From: Lutjanus erythropterus
Lineage: Eukaryota > Chordata > Actinopteri > Lutjaniformes > Lutjanidae
DNA length: 64,000 nucleotides
NCBI GenBank assembly: GCA_020091685.1
Contig: CM034599.1
Coordinates: 6,108,836 to 6,172,835 of the forward strand
Reading direction: 5' to 3'
Shown piece by piece: positions 21,516 to 34,065 of this stretch; the first letter of the stretch is position 1; each line of letters opens with the position of its first letter. The translations under genes and the position numbers were made by a program. The notes under the pieces were generated by a model, which saw nothing but the letters and a program-made list of their open reading frames with translations, had not been told where the DNA came from and did no database searches.

Positions 21516-24500
21516 CTGACATACAGTAATATGATGAGTTACAACAGTCAGTAAATCAACATCATCTCTCTGCCACAACTCACACCACAACGGAGCAATT
21601 ATTGAAAAAGTTTCATCTAGGATATTCCCCAGTGCTGAATAATCTGTTTGTTTTGGTCTTGGATGTCTGATCAGAGGGGATTATAGAGCAAAACACAGTG
21701 AGAAAATGTACTGATCACCTCTGTGATAACAGATTCTCTCAGAGTTTATAGAGACGACCCTGAAAGCATGTCCCAGTGGGCAAACTGTCAGAGCAAAGGC
21801 CAGTTCAATCTATCTGTAGCAGCGCTCTCATATATTAAAACACAGTGTTTCAACATGTCATGTTTAAACCTCTGGTCCGTAAAGAACTCACTTGAATATG
21901 GCTTAATACCACATCATTAATAACAGATGTAACTGGATATGCAATGTGTAACATTCACTGGTTCAGCACCCATTAAGTTTTTAGTGGTTTAGGAAATAAA
22001 ATTAGCACTTTGACAATTTCTTTATCCATAGTTTTAATTATCCTCGTTTAATTTCCTTTATTTTATCATTAAATTAAGAGGGTGCACACCATCAGTTCAA
22101 ATTAACTCCAGTAATTCCTGACAGATGGTGCCAGTGCTGTAATTATTTTTATATGATGACAAAAAGGAGAGACAGCAGTGCTTATTATAACAGATGCTTT
22201 GGAAAGTTCAGAGCTTCTGATGTGGTAAATTTTTTTTTGCGCAAAGTTCACACCGTATTTAGACGCCACTTTCTCTAGATGAAAATAAAGCTGCTTGTTC
22301 CCCTGAGTGAGCGGAACTAATATCCTTCACACTTTTATCCAGCCTCCTGGCACAACAGACCGCATTCGTCAAATGTACGACAAACCCCTGGTGGATTGTA
22401 GTATCACACTAATGAGTCGGCGGCGGAGTCCTTGGGCCTGACCTCCAGCTCCCCGGAGCCACAGATCAACTGTAACAGCAGCAAAATGGATGTGATGGCA
22501 CTGGACGCACATGGATGGTTTGCGTGTGTGACATGGCTGGTTTGAAACATCAGCTGTCATAGGGTCATCGTTCTGCAAAATGATGGTTCATGTAGTGGAT
22601 AATCATCAGATACTCTGAGGTCTTCAAGTGGATTTGAGGGACAGACATCAGGCAGACACTGCAGGGGTTGGATTTCAAACCCTCAGCTTGAAAACCTGAG
22701 GTTGCTTTCCATACTGTAAGATTTACAGTGGAGATATTCAAAATAATCTCATTCTGAACTGAAATTAATCAGAGCTTTAAATCTCTTTTTACTGTACCTG
22801 GACTGACTGTTACAGCTGACCCGTTTAAGATTTAGTCATAAATGTATGTTTTTATCTCTGGCACAAAGGTAACTGATGCTGTGCAACAGCTTGTATGAAA
22901 TGAAAGGGAACAAGTTTGACAGTTAGCAATAGAAATGATAAACAAGGTGACAACTTTCATCACCAGAAAATGTAATGAAACACTTTGTAATCACCCACAG
23001 AGAGGCAGGAGCGCCATAAAAAGAGAGAATTTTCTGATCCAAAATTAGAGTGGCTTCACCTTCTGAGATGAAAAGCACTGTGAGATGAGAGGAGACTGAC
23101 AAGTCTGTTGTTTGTTGTTGAGTGACGGGCTGCAGTAGAAATGTTGTTTTTATATGGGTGGTGAGAGGGACCTTCAGCTTGGTATAAAAACGTTGTATTT
23201 ATGTAGCTCCAGAATTATTGCAAGACCTCCATATTACTGCAAATCTCTGCAGGTGGCATCTGGCAGCTGTGGTGACATTGCAGCAGGTGCTTCAGCATCT
23301 GTTACCTGGCTGGGATCTGCACTCTACTGAGTGACCTCTTCTACTTTATTGTGAGTTTGCTGTATGTTTGCTTTTAATTATAGACAAATTTCTTTTTTCT
23401 TCTTAAAATCTAAAATCTGATGCACGCACATTTCACCTGCACACGTGAGGGTCTTAATGGGTGTTAAATTAAGAGGTCATGAGATGCAGGTCCATCACTG
23501 AACCTTCATTGCGTACGTGCAGATCGGAGTTCCCTCAAAGTAGAGGCTCAGTCAAAGCCCACTTAATGCTTGGCTGAGGGAAAAGGTTGACAAACATAAG
23601 ACAAATGACCAGTCACTGTAAAATGAGATGGATGGTGTGAATTGAAGCAGGCATTAAAGGGGTTGTCATACGCATCAGCAATGTTTCCTGCGCCTGACAT
23701 CTCATCCCTGGTCTCCAAAATAACTCGCAGATTTCTGGCAGGCGATGCCCTCCAGATTGAAATAACAAACCGAGCCGCAGTAGGAAGATAATGCTTTCTC
23801 CTGCTAAGAGCCGCTGCACGATTTCATGGTAGATTGTTGTAAAGTGGAAAAATAACGTGCAGGATTTAGGTCTCAATTTTACCAATTTGAAAAGACTGTT
23901 TTATGACTAATATTTTTGAACTGACTGCTGTTATTACAACTTTTATTCACTGACTTTTGCAGAGATCTGGTAATGCAATCTGATCATGGCACTGCTCACC
24001 TCACTGTCTGGACTCCATTCTCATCCTGGGTCCCAAGTAGTGAATTTGGAAGGTAAAATATTTTTATAACCAACAGAATTGACGTCCCTAAGTATGAACT
24101 CAGACATGCGTTGAATAAATGAAATGGTTTTAATGCAGATGTTTTTATTTTTTGCTGAATAGGCTGTATGAGATTGCTTTGACCCAGAAAAAAAGTTTTT
24201 CATGTTGATATAAAACCTGATGATATAAAACTGACACAATTGTTAGTGCTACTAATATCAAGCCAGTTCTCTTTATATTTCTAGGTTTTATTTTCTTTAA
24301 AGTAAAAAATCTAAATCCTAAAATAACCACATGTAGTCATCAGAGATCAAGAAAACATGTTAAGTTGAAATAGTCAAATAACTGTTTTTGTTTGCCTGTT
24401 TCGTTTAAATTAGAGTTCAAATTAATGCTGAATGTTCACCAAATGAGTTAGTATCTGTTCTTATGAGTCATAAGAAATCACTGATAATCTTTCAGAGGGA

Positions 24501-26596
24501 GTAAATTAGTTAAAATGAGCAAAATGTTAATCGAGTCTGGCAGGCAGTGAGACAGGAATCCATTCAAAGTCCAGAGTGTGTATTTTCAGAGCAGTGAACT
24601 TTTGTTTTCAGGATAATGGGCTTAACTTTACATTAACAGACAATTGACAGTTATGAACAGTGGATCAGCTTACAGTGTAGAACGCATCCTTGCTTGTTAT
24701 TGTCAATTCATGATGTTGTGCGTCTTGTGCTCCTGCAGTGTTCCTGCAGCCTGCAGAGCTTTCGCAAGTCTGGGACGGAGGCTTCTACTATAAATCGTAT
24801 GTTAAAGAAGATTTCAGCCTACTTATGTGCAGTCTATGGCTCCAACCCACTATTTGGACTGGAGTACACATTTTTGCACTGGCAATTGCTACACATTGCT
24901 CTTTCACAGCAACATCATGTAATTATTTTACCTTAAAAAATTCACTGATTTGTAAAGTTCACCAGGCGTGACGTGAGCTGGAGCTGATTGCAGCCATTCT
25001 ACACGATGCTTTTGATTCCACGAGCAGCACCTCATCCTGTCCCAGAAGTGGCTGTCCGCTCCGCTTCAAATACATGCTGAGTCTGTGTTTGACAGATGCT
25101 GCATCAAGTAGCACAGAGCAGAAAAGGCAGGGAGACTATGTGTAATTTTCAAAATAAAAGACCTCTTGCGGACTCACAATCATGAGGACAGACAGAAAAG
25201 AAACCATTTAACCATGTAGCCTGCTTATCCATGACAGAGCAAGGAAAGAGGACCTAATCAACAAAGTCCGACCAAGTAAACGTAATAAGGCGGGCAAAAC
25301 GCTCTCTGCTGCTGAAATGCTCCTGAAACGCTTGTGGTGTGGCGTACAGCTGTGCAGAGAATGGATCAGAACCGTGACCGTGCTTGGTGGAATCAACCAG
25401 TAATAGGATGAATGGTGCCTCTTCCATTACCATTCTTCACCCCAAACAACTGTTCTTCAACTGTGTAACTTGGGTTGTCAGATATGATCTCAGTGTGAAA
25501 TGCTTTAAAGCAGTAAATCTTCATCATTTATGCACAAAATGTTTTCTGGCTTTCCCCCTGATATCCTCCGACTGCTCCGCCTCATCTTTCCATCAGTTGT
25601 TCACATCAAAATTCAGTTTAAGTCTTAAGAATTAGTTTGTTGGTGAACTCATTTTGGGTTTTGAAGTTCACCCCTGGTTTGAACTGAGATACTCAACAGC
25701 AGCAGCAATTATATACTGTGCATTTAAGTTCCATCGCTGAGAAACAAATGTTTTAAGTGCCCATTCACAAAGCTGCCATTTTTAACTGACCTCGAGCTGG
25801 ATCATAACGTCTTATCATTATGTCTGAACACAAGCAATTTACTGATGTATGTTATTGTGGGTATTGTGGGAAACTGATTACCTCAGTGCTTAGCTCCGCT
25901 GTGTGAACCTGAGTCTCTGGAAGCCAGTGTTTGTCTCCATGTTTTTAAGCCATTTTCATCAGCAAGACAGATAAGCTCGATCCAGAGGAAATATGGAAGA
26001 GTACTCACTGGCTTTTAGAAAGTTGGAAATAACTGGAAGGATTTTGTTTCTGTCTCTATTGACCCAATTCAATAAATCATTGTCTCCTACCATTAGCTAC
26101 TATTTGATGGAAGAGATGTGTTTGTTTCCTTTAGAGGTCACTAGACTTCATCACAGTAAACCTCACAGAAGCAATTTCCTTGCTTTTTTTCCCCTCAGCT
26201 GTGGCGGGTTATAAATCACAGTACCACATGACAATTTGAAATAACCCCTCCACCAATAGATCATTGGCTGTGGGGAAGGATTAATGAAGTATGAGATTTG
26301 GCAGAGTGTTCTGAGTCACCACAGAAGTGGAAGCACCAGAAAGTTCACTTAACCTCGAAAGACACAGCTCACTTCATCCCCCTGTATCAGCTGACCTCTG
26401 ACCTCAGGCATCAACACAACACATCATCACATCATTAACATTGCTTATCATGCTCAAACCAAAAACCGGCTGCTTTCAGCCGCTGACAGCGTGAAGTAGG
26501 TGGTCAGCGGTGCTTTTAGCCTGGCCAGCTCTGCAAATGCAGCTGTCCGTGACTGAGCAGTAGCAGTGATTGAGATTAACCATTGGCAGGTTTATG
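21516..26596. other. Intergenic stretch, candidate regulatory DNA only
   Basis: I see no exon and few repeats across about 5 kb. Two parts look less repetitive and richer in mixed sequence (22230-22600 and 23620-23890) and could be conserved non-coding DNA, but this cannot be judged from one genome. Near 25545 a word shared with 20273 and 37420 (CTTTCCCCCTGATATCCTCC) marks another repeat fragment. The frames at 23613-23885 minus and 22369-22578 minus have no family resemblance. Confidence 0.4.
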
Positions 26597-26665
26597 GAGT
26601 AACGGATTACATGTAACAGCATTACATAATTATAATAAAAAAAAGTAGCTGTAATCAGACGGGCA
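26597..26665. repeat. GGATTACATGTAACA-type fragment
   Basis: Reads ACGGATTACATGTAACAGCA, TTACATAATTATAATAAAA and GTAGCTGTAATCAGAC. This is one end of the same element group as 11868-12675. Confidence 0.55.
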
Positions 26666-26754
26666 AACTGATCTGAAATGTTGCTGGTGTGGGCATGCAG
26701 TCCTGTGGAAGACAGATCAAAACTGAAGAGAAAAAGTCAGTCTTTTCCTCATCT

Positions 26755-26883
26755 TAACATTTCCATAAAATCAAACAGGGTTAATATTTTCAGAAGGGTC
26801 GGTTTGCTCTCTTCAGCACCAGATAGGAAACAGTAAACCAGGTAGTTACCTTGGTAATAGCCTAAAAAAGTCTTCAAATACTG

Positions 26884-26963
<80 letters not shown>

Positions 26964-27560
26964 TAGACTGTGAATCAACAGTTATGTGTCATAATTTTTT
27001 AACACTTCTCCTTTCATTCTCACAGGCTTCTCTCACTAAAAAAGTGCAGCCAAACAATGGAGGCTGTGACAAAATGTAAAGTTTGCACAGAAATACAGTT
27101 TATCTTCATGGATTATATTGATGCTGAATTGACAAGAAGACTATATGAGAGGTTTTATCTTGTGTTTCTAGAGTTATGTGTTAACATTATATTTTTTTAA
27201 AGGGATTTTGGTGTAATAATTTTCCCGGTGAGCTAAAGGTTTGAACTCAGTTTAGTCTTCCTAAATGAGTCTTTGTCTTATCTTGACATTTCCACAAAAT
27301 TAAACATGTTTAAGATTATCGGAGGATCAGTGCACTTTCCCCAGCACCAGGTTGGACACAGCGAACCAACGGAGGCTGGTAGACAGTATCTTTATTGATT
27401 ATACTGCTGCCAAATTGACAAGAACACTGCTGACATATGACAAGCTGTATCTTATGTTTCTACCGTTATATATTTTTACAGACACAAAAGAAATTGTTAA
27501 TATGTATGATAATATTGTCCAACATCGGCTGCTGTTAGTTACTGATTTGATTAACAGTTA
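26755..27560 (+). repeat. Two-unit tandem repeat, about 450-base unit, with CA insert
   Basis: The first unit carries TTTCCATAAAATCAAACAGG (26759), TTCAGCACCAGATAGGAAAC, then, after the CA tract, ATGGATTATATTGATGC, AATTGACAAGAAGACTAT and TTATCTTGTGTTTCTAGAG. The second unit carries TTTCCACAAAATTAAACATG (27288), CCAGCACCAGGTTGGACAC, TTGATTATACTGCTGCC, AATTGACAAGAACACTG and GTATCTTATGTTTCTACCG. The order is fully kept and identity is moderate, so this is an old satellite-like pair. The 27352-27561 frame is a reading of the repeat. Confidence 0.7.
26885..26961. repeat. (CA)38 microsatellite
   Basis: An uninterrupted CA dinucleotide tract of about 77 bases that lies inside the first unit of the surrounding tandem repeat. 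Confidence 0.98.
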
Positions 27561-27914
27561 ATAATGTGGGTATTGATTACTGACGAGGCTGATCAGGCTA
27601 CTTATCAGCTATTGCACTGAGCTTCTGATGGCAGTGTGCAGTAAATGTTTGTCCTCATGTCTGTGTTTTCACACTAATGTCTAAATTGTGGACACGTGGC
27701 TCATTTATAGAGCAGAGGCTGAAAGAAAACAGGTCTCTGTGGGTCAAGAAGCAGTAAGAAGTGCATGTGGTTAAAGAACAGACTATTTTAACTTTTATCA
27801 CGTTTTCTTGGAAGGTGGGACAACAAGGGAAGAAATAGGGTCATCACTGACTGACCATGAAGACAATGTTATCTTCAAATATATAAATTTAAAAAAATAA
27901 TCAGAGGGGATTCC
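27561..27914. other. Intergenic stretch, nothing recognised
   Basis: No coding or repeat signal recognised. Confidence 0.4.
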
Positions 27915-28224
27915 TTATAGTCAAGACAGATCACCCCAAAATCAAAAAACCATATTTTCTCTCTTGTCGAAAAGAGAGTAGTTCCAGTAGATCCTACTGC
28001 AGAAAGAAAAAGTAGTTCCCTCATGAAACTGCTCACAACAAGGTCTGTGGATTATTTTGAGTAACCGGGTCATGATTTCTGGAAAGAGACTCTGGTTCAG
28101 AATTTTTGAAAAGTATTTTTTTGTGGTCCTGAGCACCACAAACTGAGCGCCATTTAGTCCAATTATATTGAAGAGGAGGCAGACATCTCTCCGGCTGGAT
28201 TTTTGGCTGAACAATCCTTTTTAA
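27915..28224. mobile_element. TTAA foldback element, internally deleted copy B
   Basis: A shorter relative of 14264-14769. The left edge reads GACAGATCACCCCAAAATCA, the middle has CATGAAACTGCTCACAACAA and GGTCTGTGGATTATTTTGAG, and the right edge ends GAACAATCCTTTTTAA. Parts of both arms are missing. The 27942-28245 minus-strand frames lie in it and are not genes. Confidence 0.65.
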
Positions 28225-28854
28225 AAAATAGTTAGAGAGGATCATTTAAGACAAAACCCTCTCAAATCAGAATCTATTCTGTGACCACTACAAAAAATTG
28301 CAGGTGAGTATTTACTCTACTGATTCAACGCCTGACGCTGTGAGACTACCACTGTACGAAAGTGGCCACATTTTCGCACACTGACCAAACACGATCCAAC
28401 CATGTACTGAGTTTTGATCTAGTCTTGTTCCAAAGCTACTCTGCACTCACAACTGCACGTATACAGAGCAATCCAATGTCTGCAGAGAGCCATTTCCCAA
28501 TCTAATCAAGAATGTCTAATATGTCCTGTCATCATGCCAATTACCATGAAGAGGAGCTGCTCTGTGGCAGAGTGCCAATGTGACACTGTTGATAACAGCT
28601 TTGTAGTGAACTCACATCCATTAATGGGATGTAGTCCCAAGGAGCTCTCAGATAGCTCTCCAGAGATTTCATCATACTTGAATAACCGACCATTACAAGT
28701 CCAGAGATGTGATACACTGCGTCTGATGCATTACATCAAAACATGGAACACGCACCTTACTGTAAATGACTCTTTCATGTGATCCTTTCTCTCTGGGTTG
28801 ATTTTTTTCTCTGAAAAGAAGATGTGAATTATGGCGTGGTGAGGACTGCTGTAA
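28225..28854. other. Intergenic stretch, nothing recognised
   Basis: The 82-codon plus frame at 28534-28782 was inspected and has no family resemblance. No repeat was recognised. Confidence 0.4.
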
Positions 28855-29060
28855 TTTGTCAGCCCAGTGCAGTCCCTCTAGGATTCCACTGGCTTTTTTT
28901 TTTTTTTTTGGGGGGGTTTCTTGCAGCCTAAAATGCCTGATATTAAGGCAGCTTTTCTAAAAACTTGTGATGCACATTGCAGTTTTTGTTTTTGCAAGAT
29001 ATGGCAAAAAAGTTTTATTACACATTTTTGTATAATTGTAAATGAAGTAGTGCACCTGAG
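28855..29060 (+). repeat. CCTAAAATGCCTGAT-type repeat, copy 1
   Basis: Contains CAGTCCCTCTAGGATTCCAC, TGGC, a T-run then G-run (28893-28917), CAGCCTAAAATGCCTGATAT and GCAGCTTTTCTAAAAACTTG. The reverse complement of 48510-48660 carries the same blocks in the same order, so the two are copies of one repeat. Confidence 0.65.
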
Positions 29061-29589
29061 GAATATTCCTTTTTGGAGTTCAAACTCAGAACAACAAATA
29101 CAATTTTTTTAAAATATAAATGCATTCATAAATGTGTGTGCTCTTTTCAGTATCCATGACAGAATAATAAAAAAACAATAAAACATTTTGCACGGGGCAC
29201 TGCTATGATGTGTGGAACTTGTAGGAAGACAGTGGTGGTTGTTTTAAGGAAGCATTTCAACCAAAACTATTTCCTAACCCCATCCTAAGTAGTTTGTTTG
29301 TCGTTGATGAATCACTTATATTGATATAATGTGCTAAGGGCAGCCCTGCTATGTTTTGTCTCATTTAAATGCCAGCCAGGTGTCTTGCTCTTGGAACAGG
29401 GCGACCAGATGTTCAGGACAGTCCTTCAAGCAGTCGTCCCGAGTCCTGCATCTTGTTCTGTTTGTCCCGAAAATTAATCGCTATTGTAACAAATAATGTG
29501 AACAACATGTGACTTTGCAAAAACATTCTGGTCAAATCACTTATGCAGGCTATAATTCCTGCTTTTGCACTGATTAATACTATCATAAA
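29061..29589. other. Intergenic stretch, nothing recognised
   Basis: No coding or repeat signal recognised. Confidence 0.4.
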
Positions 29590-29822
29590 TGATGGATTGT
29601 TGATGTCATTTTACCGTGTCCACTGGAGCCTATCCCAGTTTACACTGGCTGAGAGGCTAGAAGCAGGCAGAGGGGGGCTGCCAGTTCAGTGAAGGACTGT
29701 AGCGGTATCTGCCTTGGGTTATTTTTCGCCATTTCATTCACCATTTTTAATACTGATGTGACCCCACGGGCCAGGAGGTCCTGATGACCAATCGAGATGG
29801 ATGGATGGATGGATGGATGGAT
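29590..29822. repeat. GGAGCCTATCCCAG-type repeat with (GATG)n
   Basis: CCACTGGAGCCTATCCCAG and a GAGAGGC block mark a repeat common in fish and other vertebrates. A GATG tetranucleotide tract (29796-29822) lies about 130 bases further on. The minus frame at 29640-29852 is a reading of this region. Confidence 0.55.
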
Positions 29823-30654
29823 GAGAACCAAAGAAATGTCAGGGTGAAGCATATGCCTCAGCTGAAGTATTAAACACAGACACAGTAGGACGTAATAACT
29901 AAGCTGTCAAAGTTAATATTATGAAAATGAAGCAGAGATGACCTGTGACAGCACAGCTACAGCTGTGCAGGACTGTCCTTAATTCTCGAATTACTGCAAA
30001 AGCTGAAAGTACTGATTTTTTTTTGTAAATTTCTTTCTAATTAGGTAAAGGTATTATGATGTAATGCATTCTTACTAAGCTGTCAGTATGAAGGGACTCA
30101 GAATTAATGGCAAAAATGTGTGTAATAGGGGAGATCCTACCTCTGAGTCAATAAGGATGGATACTTTAAGAGTGTGGTCAGTGTGCAGATTCTCAGATAG
30201 GAAAGAATAACTTGATATCTACAGTCTAAGTAACATTGTGGATTATTTAGTTCTGATTAATAGTTATTCAGGGAGCAATTATTGCCATTAGTTATCAGAT
30301 AACGATATGATCTAACATTTACATGCTGCTGTTTTAACATAAGTTTGAACAAGTTCAAACAAAACAATCCTAACTCTCTGTCCATTCAGCTGTTTTTTTC
30401 TGAGCACACGGTCTTTATCAGTGGATGGAGTTTGTTTAGTCGTGGAGATGGATCAGTGGACGTGACAGCTCAGTAGTTATATTTTAGTCCATGGTGAACA
30501 GATTGCAATATGACTTGCAAATACAATGAAACTTTCCTTGACTTTAAAGGTTTCCTATAACAGCCTGTAAACTGATTTCTATTGTCTTGCAGCCAGAGAT
30601 GTGATTTCTCTTTCTTTTACAGTACAAGTCTGTTGTAATATGGCCCTAATAAGA
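29823..30654. other. Intergenic stretch, nothing recognised
   Basis: No coding or repeat signal recognised. Confidence 0.4.
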
Positions 30655-31380
30655 CTCTAAGGCTAGGATTATTTTTTTAAACCTGACTAAACCATGTTTT
30701 AACTTTATTTTAAAATGAAGATTACATTTTAACCTCCCTTTAAATCTCAGTTTAGTTTTTTACTCTGAATCTAAATTAAATTTAATTCCAATTTCAGATG
30801 TAATTTAGAATTAACTTTAAACTTACACTTGAGGAGGCTTAACTGTTAAAATATCTTCTTTCATGAGTGGGCTAACTAGGCAAACCAACTGTCAGCCAGC
30901 TGGCAAGCAATAGAACTTTTTTTTTTTTACTTTTTAGCTAACTGTTACACAGTGAAATGCTTTCTTAACTTTTAGCTAGCGGGCAAACATTACAACATTT
31001 TGTTAACTCTTAGCTAACTAGCTAACGACGTAATGATATCACAGAACAGCTGAAAGTTAATGGTTTCCCTTATCCTCAGTACGTACTAGGTCCAGACAGC
31101 ACTCAGATTTATCTTTGATTTATATCGTTTTTTCAGTTTGGGTAAGCAAGCATCTCCATATTGCTTAAACTCCAAAACTAAATTTAGAAACTTTGATCAT
31201 TTTAATTTACATCACCAAACTTAAATTTACTGAGCTGAGAATAGTTTTTAATTGTGCAACAGCTCTGCCTAATTTTAAACCTGGATTTACTCATTTGAAA
31301 CCTAGTTTACTAAACTCTGAGTTGAACTAATCTTAGATTAAATTCATCTTTGTTAGTGCAACCAAGTGTAAAGTGTAAAT
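30655..31380. mobile_element. AACTAAAC/TTTAGTTT-rich inverted-repeat element, copy 1
   Basis: Shares ordered blocks with 58088-58700: AAATCTCAGTTTAGTTTTTT (or CTTAGTTTAGTTTTTACTC), AACTTTAAACTTACACTTGA, GAGGAGG, and repeated AGCTAGC-GGCAAACA units. The right end reads CTTAGATTAAATTCATC and TTGTTAGTGCAACC. Its reverse complement resembles the left end of the other copy (GCTGCACCAACAGGGATTA), giving inverted ends. No ORF. Confidence 0.65.
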
Positions 31381-32234
31381 AAGGGTCTAACAGTGGGAAA
31401 TAATACACTTAGTTTACAGTACAGTTCTGTTATTCTATGGGACTAATAATAACACAAAGTACAGCTTGTTATGTCTTTTTAGTTTACTGTAAAATAAAGT
31501 GGAACCGAAAACTTGAACAGAGTTCAACTGTGGCTGCGCTGTGGCAGGGATTGACCCAAGGGATGGCCATGTAGAGACCAGCATGAGGGCCTGAGAACAA
31601 GACTGGAATGTCAATGCACCAATTCACAAGAAACTGTAAACTGGACTGCTGGGCCTAAAATAAACCCCAGGGGCACTGTAAATAAATAGATATATGTTTA
31701 TGTAACTATCTGTTGTTTTGCTGTTTAGAACATATACCTTGTGTCTCAAGAGAACCGGTCTTTGAAGAATACAATTGCACTGAAGATCCCCAATGGTCTG
31801 AACAAAATTCCCACAAACACCCATAGGCTGTGACTCTCTGCGGGTGTGTATGTGTGTGAGATTAATCATGCCGGCGTAAAGAAACCCAGACATTTCCAAG
31901 TTCACAATGGTCTCATGTACCCCCACCCTTCACTCCCACAATCCCCACCCCAAGTCCTCATTTCCCATTGTCTCCTCCAGTAAAAACAGCCTGTGTTATC
32001 TCCTGGATTGCTGATAATGTAAGTCGCGTAAATGCAACACTGTTTGTTCAGCCATTATGAACTAAATTCACCAGAAAAGCCCAAGTACTTTGCAGCCACT
32101 ATCAGAGTGAAACTTATTACGTGGGTCTAAAAACAGACCTGTTGCCCCTAGAAATCCATCTGTGCCAGCTGTGGCGAGGCTACTCCTCGCACTGCAACCG
32201 CCAGAGGTGTCGACACACACACATACACATGAAA
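31381..32234. other. Intergenic stretch, nothing recognised
   Basis: The 100-codon minus frame at 31624-31926 resembles nothing known. No repeat was recognised. Confidence 0.4.
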
Positions 32235-32375
32235 TTCACGTTGTTTTTCATCTTGTTACATGTGTTTTTTTTTGTTTTTTTTTGTCTTTTTTGTCACGTC
32301 ATTTGCGTCTTGTTAGGTCTTTTACACTTTGTTACATCCTTTACATCTTAATACATCTTGTCAGTCTAGATGTTG
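32235..32375 (-). repeat. Degenerate minisatellite, reverse-orientation relative of 44145-44640
   Basis: CATCTTGTTACATGTG, CGTCTTGTTAGGTCTTTTAC, TTTGTTACATCCTTTACATC and TTAATACATCTTGTC repeat loosely. Reverse complemented they give the same GTAACAAGATG and GTAAAAGA words as the long tract at 44.1-44.6 kb. Confidence 0.6.
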
Positions 32376-32489
32376 GGAAGGCGGCGTGCAAAAGATAACG
32401 CAAAAGAAAAATAATCAATAATTCCTCTCAAGTGCTTTAAAACTAAAGTAATAAGCCTGTTTAGACGATGTAAGATATTTGTGTTGATA

Positions 32490-32600
32490 TGTAGGGAGTA
32501 AAAGTAAAAAGTGGTCAGAAAAATCAATACTCAAGTAAAGTACAGATACCTGAAAATTTTACTCAAGTGCAGTAATGAAGTATTTGTACTCACTTCAGGC
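32490..32600 (-). repeat. ACTTGAGTA-type element fragment
   Basis: CAATACTCAAGTAAAGTACA, GATACCTG and AAAATTTTACTCAAGTGCAG mark one end of the element group seen at 6313 and 34066, in reverse orientation. Confidence 0.65.
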
Positions 32601-33847
32601 ATCTGGAGCCTCTTAATCACAAACATCAGAGTTTCACCATATTTTTAAAGTTGCATAATTCTTAAACTGATAAGCATGCAGCGCCGCGGCATGACATGAT
32701 GTCCAATCAGCTCACAGTTTCACTGTTGCTGCTGACTCATTTCTGTTTCTTCAAAGTGAAAAACAAACAGGCTGCAGGTGGATGTGAGGTTTAGGTCAGC
32801 GGGTGAAAGGTGAAACAAAGGTTTATCTGATCTGGACTGAAAGCCTGAAGGAATCTGATCATCTGATGTAATGTGTCTGGATTTACAAACGGCGCCTGAC
32901 TGAAGCAGCATACCGTCCCACAGACCCAGGGCACTCCCCAAAGCCCCGGGGGAGACGACACAGAGAGGGCAAACACAATACACGGTTTTATTCTCAGACC
33001 ACACACTAACAACTACAGCTGTTTTTTTTTGTTTGTTTGTTTTGTTTTTTTCTTCTTCTTACAGCGGGTAGTCTGCCTCCTGATCAAAGACGGGCTATTT
33101 CTGCTCCCATTAGACTGCAGCTAAAGTTTACATTAGTATATTATTAGACAAGCTGACATCATGTAAGAAATCATTGTGCAAATGTACACAAAGCATTGAG
33201 TCACTTTTGTAAAATGAATCCTCATAATGTATATGTTATGATATCCGCTCTGTGCGTTCCCAGGCTGAACAGATTGCCGGCCTCATCATTCATCCACCTC
33301 TCTCACCAGGATGACCATGAAAAGTGATACATAAGCAATGCAAAACAAGTCAAGCTCTTCCCTTTTATGTGGCTTTCATGCACCGTGAAATACTCTCTTT
33401 TTTCTTTTTTTTTTCCTGGGGTTGTGGTGATGTTGGTTGGAAGGCTTCGGGGTCAAAGCGTGGTCAGTTGCAATCTTGCCATCTGGGCTCTACCTGCTTT
33501 GGGAACCACAGATGGAGGTCAAGTTTACACAGCACACACGGCAACAGCATTCATTCAACACGAGGACAAGCGGCACTGGAAATTTCCTTTGTACCCATGA
33601 TCGCATGGAGGGTTAAAAACAGCTCAGTGGGGAAACTTGATTCACAGCGGTTCTGGAAATTGTCAATGACAAGCCTGAGAGGGTGCACCTGTTGTGAATT
33701 AACAGTTTGATACTGTGTGTGTTCATACCATGGTGTGGTGTCAACTATTATGTAGCAGCAGCATCTCTGAACATAATGTGATTTTCACTAATTGACCAAA
33801 AAGCACATAATTAATTGTGTTAAAATACTGTGTCATTGCTTATTGAA
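32601..33847. other. Intergenic stretch, nothing recognised
   Basis: No exon recognised. GTTT-rich runs lie near 33021-33060. The 128-codon plus frame at 33324-33710 has no family resemblance. Confidence 0.4.
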
Positions 33848-33960
33848 AGGGATGGTTTGGATTTTTTTTGAGGTGGGGTTGTATAATGTATTTGTCCAAC
33901 AAACTTATTTTAGTCAACTAGGAAAATCAAGTATAACTGTACACTATATTTAGAAAGTTT
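33848..33960 (+). repeat. GGGATGGTTTGGATT-type repeat end
   Basis: Opens AAAGGGATGGTTTGGATTTT with GAGGTGGGGTTGTATAATG. The same opening is seen at 52505 (AAGGGATAGTTTGGATTATT, GTGGAGTTGTATGGGG). It is the end of a short fish element. Confidence 0.55.
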
Positions 33961-34065
33961 TCACTGTTTCAACTTGTCATTAGTACAATGGGAAAATGAA
34001 AACCAATAGAATTTTACTTCACAGAACAGGAGGGGTTTGTTTGACACTGCCTTAATTGCAGTGGT

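Noticed and set aside
26885-26961. CRISPR-like or other structured array
   Set aside because: It is a plain CA microsatellite without spacers, in vertebrate DNA.
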